From: Pseudonocardiales bacterium
GTDB taxonomy: Bacteria; Actinomycetota; Actinomycetes; Mycobacteriales; Jatrophihabitantaceae
Reading direction: 5' to 3'
Assembly (NCBI GenBank): GCA_025465405.1
Contig: JAODNL010000656.1
Location: 1-10,613 of the forward strand
Length of the DNA stretch: 10,613 bases
The notes beneath the pieces were generated by a model. It was not told the origin of the DNA, searched no databases, and was given only the letters and a program-made list of their open reading frames with translations. The stretch's first letter is position 1. Each line of letters opens with the position of its first letter. Below, piece after piece: positions 7,281 to 10,613 of this stretch. The position numbers and the translations under genes were made by a program.

Positions 7281-7314
7281 CGACGGCCGAATCCGGGCAC
7301 CAGCGGGGAAAGGT
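7257..7314. repeat. Long inverted repeat / stem-loop after the FAD oxidoreductase stop codon
   Basis: The 17-base arm at 7257-7273 (ACCTTTCCCCGCTGGTG) is perfectly complementary to 7298-7314. Inside it, GATTCG (7277-7282) pairs with CGAATC (7288-7293) around a 5-nt loop, so the whole segment can fold into one nearly continuous hairpin. The left arm is also the third direct repeat, so the right arm is an inverted copy of the same unit. It begins one base beyond the TAG stop of the upstream gene on the minus strand. No U-tract follows on either strand, so a standard intrinsic terminator is not supported. It could stabilise the 3' end of the transporter operon mRNA or act as a U-less terminator; neither is shown. 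Confidence 0.88.
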
Positions 7315-7315
7315 C

Positions 7316-8473
7316 CTAGCTGGCGAAGTACAGCGGGGGCGGCGTCCCGTCCAGCACGTGGGCCACGGCGGTCCGGGCCGCCACCGGGCCGACCAGGTTG
7401 CCGGTGCCGTTGTAGCCCCCGATCGCCACGACACCGTCGTCCACCTCGACGCACAGCGGTCTCCCGTCCGCGGTGAATCCGACGGATGCGGCCCATCGCT
7501 GCACGACCGAGACCGGGCCGCCGGCCATCCGCTCGGCGACGCCCTCGACGTGCCGCTGGACTTCCGGCGTCGGCTGCACGTCCGTCGTCCACTCCGTGTC
7601 GAGGAAGCGGTCCCGACCGCCACCGACGAACAGCCGGCCGTCCGACGCCTGCTGGGCATAGTCGTAGCCCCACCGGCCATACACCGGGCAAGGCAGCCGA
7701 GTCCGGGCAACCGGATGGGTGGCGAGCATCTGCAGCCGCGCCGTTCGCACCCGGCCGGCCAGCTGCGGCAGCACGATCTCGAGCTGCCCGTCGACCGCGA
7801 CGATCACCACGCGCGCGTGGACCACACCGCGACCGGTGACGACGCGTCCGGACTCGATCCGCGCCACCGGCGTGTGCTCGTACAGCGCGGCCCGGTCGGC
7901 CAGCCGGCGGGCTAGGGCGAGAGCCCGGCGCGCCGGGTTCATCGCGGCGTCGTCGGGCAGGAAGATGCCCGTGCCGAGCGGGCCGTCGTAGTCCACGACG
8001 GCGAAGCCGTAGGCACGGAGCGCGCGGGCATGAACAGCGCAGTCTTCGATCTCACGCGCCCGGTCCTCGGCTTCGCCGGCGGTGCGTGGGCGGCCAGGCA
8101 GACCGGCCAGTCGGATCGACCCGACACGCCGAACGACGTCCGGCCCGAGCATCGACTCGAGCCGATCGAGTTCCCGCTGCGTCTCGCGGTACAGGCCAAC
8201 AGCGGCATCCGGCCCCCACTGCGCGATCGCATCGTGCAGGAACAGCGCCGGGCCGCCGAGCAGGAATCCGCCGTTACGGCCGGCGGCGCCGGCGGCCACG
8301 CGCCCCGCGTCTACGGCGACGACCGACAGGCCACGCTCGACGAGATCCTGCACGGCCGCGAGGCCCGACCCACCCAAACCCACCACGCACGCGTCAGCGG
8401 CGGTGTCGCCCGGCAGCGGCGGCAGGCCGGGCCACGACTCGACGTCCGGGTCGGCGTCCCAGCCGACACTCAC
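7316..8473 (-). CDS. FAD-dependent oxidoreductase of the DAO family (amino acid / amine oxidase-like)
   Basis: A 385-residue protein with an N-terminal dinucleotide-binding fold: VVGLGGSG at 30-37 gives GxGxxG, then an acidic VVAVDAG strand end and the AGAAGRNGGF loop near 61-70 typical of glycine oxidase / PuuB-like DAO proteins. Near the C-terminus GGYNGTGNLVGP is the second FAD-contacting segment. Such enzymes oxidise the C-N bond of amino acids or amines, giving an oxo product, ammonia or amine, and reduced FAD. There is no signal peptide or membrane segment, so it is probably cytoplasmic. The GTG start at 8473 shares one base with the TAG stop of the transporter ATPase, and AAGG lies 7 nt upstream. 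Co-translation with the importer suggests that the imported compound or a product of it is the substrate; this is inference. The family is secure, the substrate unknown. Confidence 0.9.
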   Translation of the reverse strand: MSVGWDADPDVESWPGLPPLPGDTAADACVVGLGGSGLAAVQDLVERGLSVVAVDAGRVAAGAAGRNGGFLLGGPALFLHDAIAQWGPDAAVGLYRETQRELDRLESMLGPDVVRRVGSIRLAGLPGRPRTAGEAEDRAREIEDCAVHARALRAYGFAVVDYDGPLGTGIFLPDDAAMNPARRALALARRLADRAALYEHTPVARIESGRVVTGRGVVHARVVIVAVDGQLEIVLPQLAGRVRTARLQMLATHPVARTRLPCPVYGRWGYDYAQQASDGRLFVGGGRDRFLDTEWTTDVQPTPEVQRHVEGVAERMAGGPVSVVQRWAASVGFTADGRPLCVEVDDGVVAIGGYNGTGNLVGPVAARTAVAHVLDGTPPPLYFAS

Positions 8474-9237
8474 TACAGCACCTTGGACAGGAAGGCTCTC
8501 GTCCGCTCGTGCTGCGGGTTGGCGAGTACCTCGCGCGGGTTGCCCTTCTCGACGACGACACCGGCGTCCATGAACACCAGCTCGTCAGCCACCTCCCGCG
8601 CGAATCCCATCTCGTGCGTGACGACCACCATCGTCATGCCGCCCTGAGCGAGCTGCTTCATCACGTCGAGCACTTCGCCGACGAGCTCCGGGTCGAGTGC
8701 GGACGTCGGCTCGTCGAAGAGCATCAGCTTCGGCTGCATCGCGAGCGCCCGGGCGATGGCGACACGCTGCTGCTGCCCACCGGACAGCTGGGCCGGATAT
8801 GCCTTCTCCTTCTCGGACAGGCCGACCTGCGCGAGCAGCGTGCGGGCGGACGTGATGGCCTCCGCTTTCGGCCTCTTGCGTACGCGAGTGGGCGCCTCGA
8901 TCAGGTTCTCGAGCACGCTCATGTGCGGGAACAGGTTGAAGTGCTGGAACACCATGCCCACGTCTTCGCGGCGCTTTGCGATCTCGTTCTCACGCAGCTC
9001 ATGCAATTTGGTGCCTACGCGCCGGTACCCGACGAGGTGGCCGTCTACGAGCAGCCGCCCGCCGTCGATCTTCTCGAGGTGGTTTATGCACCGCACGAAC
9101 GTCGACTTGCCGGATCCGGACGGACCGATCACACAAAGCACCTGCCCGGGGTCGACCTGCAGCGAGATCCCCTTGAGGACCTCGACCGGTCCGAACGACT
9201 TGCGGACCTCCTCGGCCAACACCATGGGCTCAGACAC
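8473..9237 (-). CDS. Amino-acid-type ABC transporter ATP-binding protein (GlnQ/HisP family)
   Basis: A 254-residue ATPase that powers the importer from the cytoplasmic side. Counting from the GTG at 9237: Walker A GPSGSGKST at 38-46, Q-loop Gln98 in MVFQHFNLFPHMSVLEN, signature LSGGQ at 151-155, Walker B LMLFDE at 171-176, D-loop SALD at 179-182 and switch His208 in VVTHEMG. The FNLFPHMSVLEN sequence and the length are typical of polar amino acid transporters. The GTG is preferred because GGTGG stands 5 nt before it, and it overlaps the permease stop by 8 bp. The ATG at 9225 (starting MVLAEEV) is the main alternative and would leave a 4-bp gap. An ATG at 9264 gives an atypical N-terminus and no ribosome site. 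The substrate is not determined by this subunit. Confidence 0.95.
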   Translation of the reverse strand: MSEPMVLAEEVRKSFGPVEVLKGISLQVDPGQVLCVIGPSGSGKSTFVRCINHLEKIDGGRLLVDGHLVGYRRVGTKLHELRENEIAKRREDVGMVFQHFNLFPHMSVLENLIEAPTRVRKRPKAEAITSARTLLAQVGLSEKEKAYPAQLSGGQQQRVAIARALAMQPKLMLFDEPTSALDPELVGEVLDVMKQLAQGGMTMVVVTHEMGFAREVADELVFMDAGVVVEKGNPREVLANPQHERTRAFLSKVL

Positions 9238-10174
9238 CGGGACCACCCGGCGGCACAGACTCATCGCGGCGCGTGGCCCGCATCCGGGCGAGCATGCGCC
9301 GGCCCGGTCGTGCCACCGTGACCCGGGTGCCGCGGGCGAACCGCTTCTCCAGGAAGTACTGCCCGACCGAGAGTACCGACGTCATGATCAAGTACCAGAT
9401 GCTGATCACGACCAGCAGCGGTATCTGAAGGTTGTTGCTGCCATAGATCAGCTGCGCGGCGCCGGTCAGGTCGAGCACGCTGATCGTGGCCACCAGCGAC
9501 GTGGTCTTGAGCATCGAGATCGTCTCGTTGCCGGTCGGCGGGATGATCACCCGCATTGCCTGCGGCAGGATCACCCGCCGCATGGCCAGCCCACGGCTCA
9601 TACCCAGTGCCGCCGCGGCCTCGTGCTGGCCGGGGTTGACCGACAGCAGCCCAGCGCGCGCGATTTCGGACATGTATGCGGCCTCGTTGAGCCCGAGACC
9701 GAGGACGCCTGCGATGAATGGTGTGATCAGCGAGTTCGTGTCCCATGTGTGGAACTTCGGCCCGAACGGGACGCCGATCGACAAGTTAGAGAACAGGTAG
9801 GAGAAGGAGTACCAGAAGAGCAACTGGACGAGCACCGGCGTGCCGCGAAAGAACCACGTGTACGCGAACGCGGTCGTTGACAGCACCGGATTCGGCGACA
9901 TCCGCATGATCGCGAGAATGATTCCGAACACGATGCCGATCGCCATCGCGAGCACGGTCAGCTGGATGGTGACCCAGATTCCGTGGACGATCGTGTTGTA
10001 CGTGAAGTAGCCGCGTACGTAGTCCCACTGCCAGTGCTTGTTCACCACCAGCGAGTGGATGAGCATCGCGGCGAGGACCGCCAGCACGGCGACGGCGACC
10101 CAACGCAGCGGATGCCGGACCGGGACGACGGTCAATTCCTCAGCGGGAGGCGCCTCGGTTGCGAGCCCGGTCAT
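9230..10174 (-). CDS. Amino acid ABC transporter permease (HisM/GlnP family)
   Basis: A 314-residue integral membrane protein. A hydrophobic segment at about 24-44 is followed by the family core, which opens with YNTIVHGIWVTIQLT at 59-73. Further helices lie near 75-90, 100-130, 150-165 and 250-272. The EAA loop that docks on the ATPase is clear: EAAAALGMSRGLAMRRVILPQA at 185-206 keeps the E-A-A and following G. FFRGTPVLVQL near 108-118 is a typical motif of polar amino acid permeases. Only this one permease is visible next to the ATPase, so it may work as a homodimer, or a second permease gene may lie elsewhere. A C-terminal tail of about 35 residues after QYFLEKRFA is rich in arginine and would face the cytoplasm. 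The ATG at 10174 lies 15 bp after the binding-protein stop; no strong ribosome site is seen. Confidence 0.95.
   Translation of the reverse strand: MTGLATEAPPAEELTVVPVRHPLRWVAVAVLAVLAAMLIHSLVVNKHWQWDYVRGYFTYNTIVHGIWVTIQLTVLAMAIGIVFGIILAIMRMSPNPVLSTTAFAYTWFFRGTPVLVQLLFWYSFSYLFSNLSIGVPFGPKFHTWDTNSLITPFIAGVLGLGLNEAAYMSEIARAGLLSVNPGQHEAAAALGMSRGLAMRRVILPQAMRVIIPPTGNETISMLKTTSLVATISVLDLTGAAQLIYGSNNLQIPLLVVISIWYLIMTSVLSVGQYFLEKRFARGTRVTVARPGRRMLARMRATRRDESVPPGGPGV
9243..9247 (-). promoter_or_regulatory. Ribosome binding site deciding the ATPase start
   Basis: GGTGG on the minus strand lies 5 nt before the GTG at 9237. No comparable site precedes the alternative ATGs at 9225 or 9264, which favours the GTG. 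Confidence 0.4.
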
Positions 10175-10189
10175 GGCCGACGCCGGATG

Positions 10190-10613
10190 TCAGCTGACGG
10201 CAGCATTGAGCTTCGACTCCGTCACCGCGCCATCCTGCAGTGCCCACGTCCCGATGATCTTGGTATAGCTGCCGTTCTGGATCAGGTCGGTGACGGCCTT
10301 TTGGAAGATCGGCGCGAGTGGGCTGCCCTTGGGGAATGCGATGCCGTACGGCGCCTTGTCGGTGGTCTGGCCAGCGAGCTGGATCTGTCCGTTCTCCAGC
10401 TTGCCCTGGTAGGCAACGACCGGCGAGTCACCTGTGAACGCGTCCGCGCGGCCGGAGATCACGGCAGCGTTCACGCCGTTCTGGTCCGGCAGCGGCACTG
10501 CGGTCGGCGCGGGCAGTTTCTTCGACAGGCAGGTGCCGCGCAGCGTCAATGAGCCGTCGTCGTTCTTGTCCTTGGTCAGCGCATCGATCTGGATCGTGCC
10601 CTTCTCGGCCGCG
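10190..10613 (-). CDS. ABC transporter substrate-binding protein, family 3, N-terminus outside the window
   Basis: The last 140 codons of a periplasmic-binding-type lipoprotein or secreted protein, entering at the window edge as AAEKGTIQIDALTKDKNDDG. Typical of solute-binding protein family 3 (SBP_bac_3) are VNAAVISGRADAFTGDSPVVAY, where the GRADA/D segment lies at the ligand hinge, then YGIAFPKGSPLAPIFQKAVTDLIQNGSYTKI, a C-terminal lobe signature of polar amino acid binding proteins, and a terminal IGTWALQDGAV. The signal peptide and the residues that would point to the ligand are beyond the window, so the substrate stays open. An apparent start near 10549 (TTG) is internal and not the true start. 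It is the first visible gene of the importer operon, 15 bp before the permease. Confidence 0.9.
   Translation of the reverse strand, partial: AAEKGTIQIDALTKDKNDDGSLTLRGTCLSKKLPAPTAVPLPDQNGVNAAVISGRADAFTGDSPVVAYQGKLENGQIQLAGQTTDKAPYGIAFPKGSPLAPIFQKAVTDLIQNGSYTKIIGTWALQDGAVTESKLNAAVS

Noticed and set aside
7195..7314. CRISPR array
   Set aside because: The copies follow one another with nearly identical sequence throughout the 31-bp unit, so there are no unique spacers, and the fourth copy is inverted. No cas gene is nearby.
7257..7314. Standard rho-independent terminator
   Set aside because: The stem is strong but no run of U follows on either strand.
7159..7710. Extension of the FAD/Fe-S oxidoreductase frame upstream to 7710
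   Set aside because: The extension reads through the 31-bp repeats and the end of the DAO gene in a different frame. The translation is low-complexity, and the family N-terminus fits the ATG at 7158.
8086..9321. Plus-strand open frame (411 codons)
   Set aside because: It is antisense to the DAO oxidoreductase and the ABC ATPase, both firmly identified, and has no motif of its own.

Overview
The window is a very GC-rich stretch in which every supported gene lies on the minus strand, so transcription runs from high to low coordinates. The GC content, the frequent GTG starts and overlapping start/stop codons, the DapC-type aminotransferase of the actinobacterial group and the ATP-grasp/alpha-E/transglutaminase gene set (arranged as I remember Rv2411c-Rv2410c-Rv2409c of Mycobacterium tuberculosis) all point to an actinomycete. 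I cannot name the genus. No tRNA, rRNA, CRISPR array, transposase or phage gene is visible.

In transcription order there are three blocks. Block 1 (10613-7316) is a polar amino-acid-type ABC importer: the C-terminal part of a family 3 substrate-binding protein, a single permease and a GlnQ-type ATPase. It is followed, with a one-base overlap, by a DAO-family FAD oxidoreductase. The layout suggests uptake of an amino acid or amine followed by oxidation of it or a derivative.

Block 2 (7158-3239) begins after a 157-bp gap that holds three 31-bp-spaced direct repeats and a long hairpin. It has a 943-residue flavin/iron-sulfur oxidoreductase of the D-lactate / D-2-hydroxyglutarate dehydrogenase type. 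A DapC-like aminotransferase overlaps it by ATGA.

Block 3 (3164-1) begins after a 74-bp gap with a plausible leaderless promoter. It encodes a circularly permuted ATP-grasp protein with a ten-glutamine tract near its C-terminus, an alpha-E domain protein and a transglutaminase-like protein that runs off the window just after its catalytic cysteine. Overlaps of 7 bp and 4 bp indicate a tightly coupled operon. This triad is widespread but poorly understood, and from its folds is thought to make and break amide bonds in an unidentified peptide or small metabolite. It is the best candidate for an incompletely described system here.

Apart from the two gaps of 157 and 74 bp, coding density is essentially complete. 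The long plus-strand reading frames are antisense by-products of GC-rich codon use.
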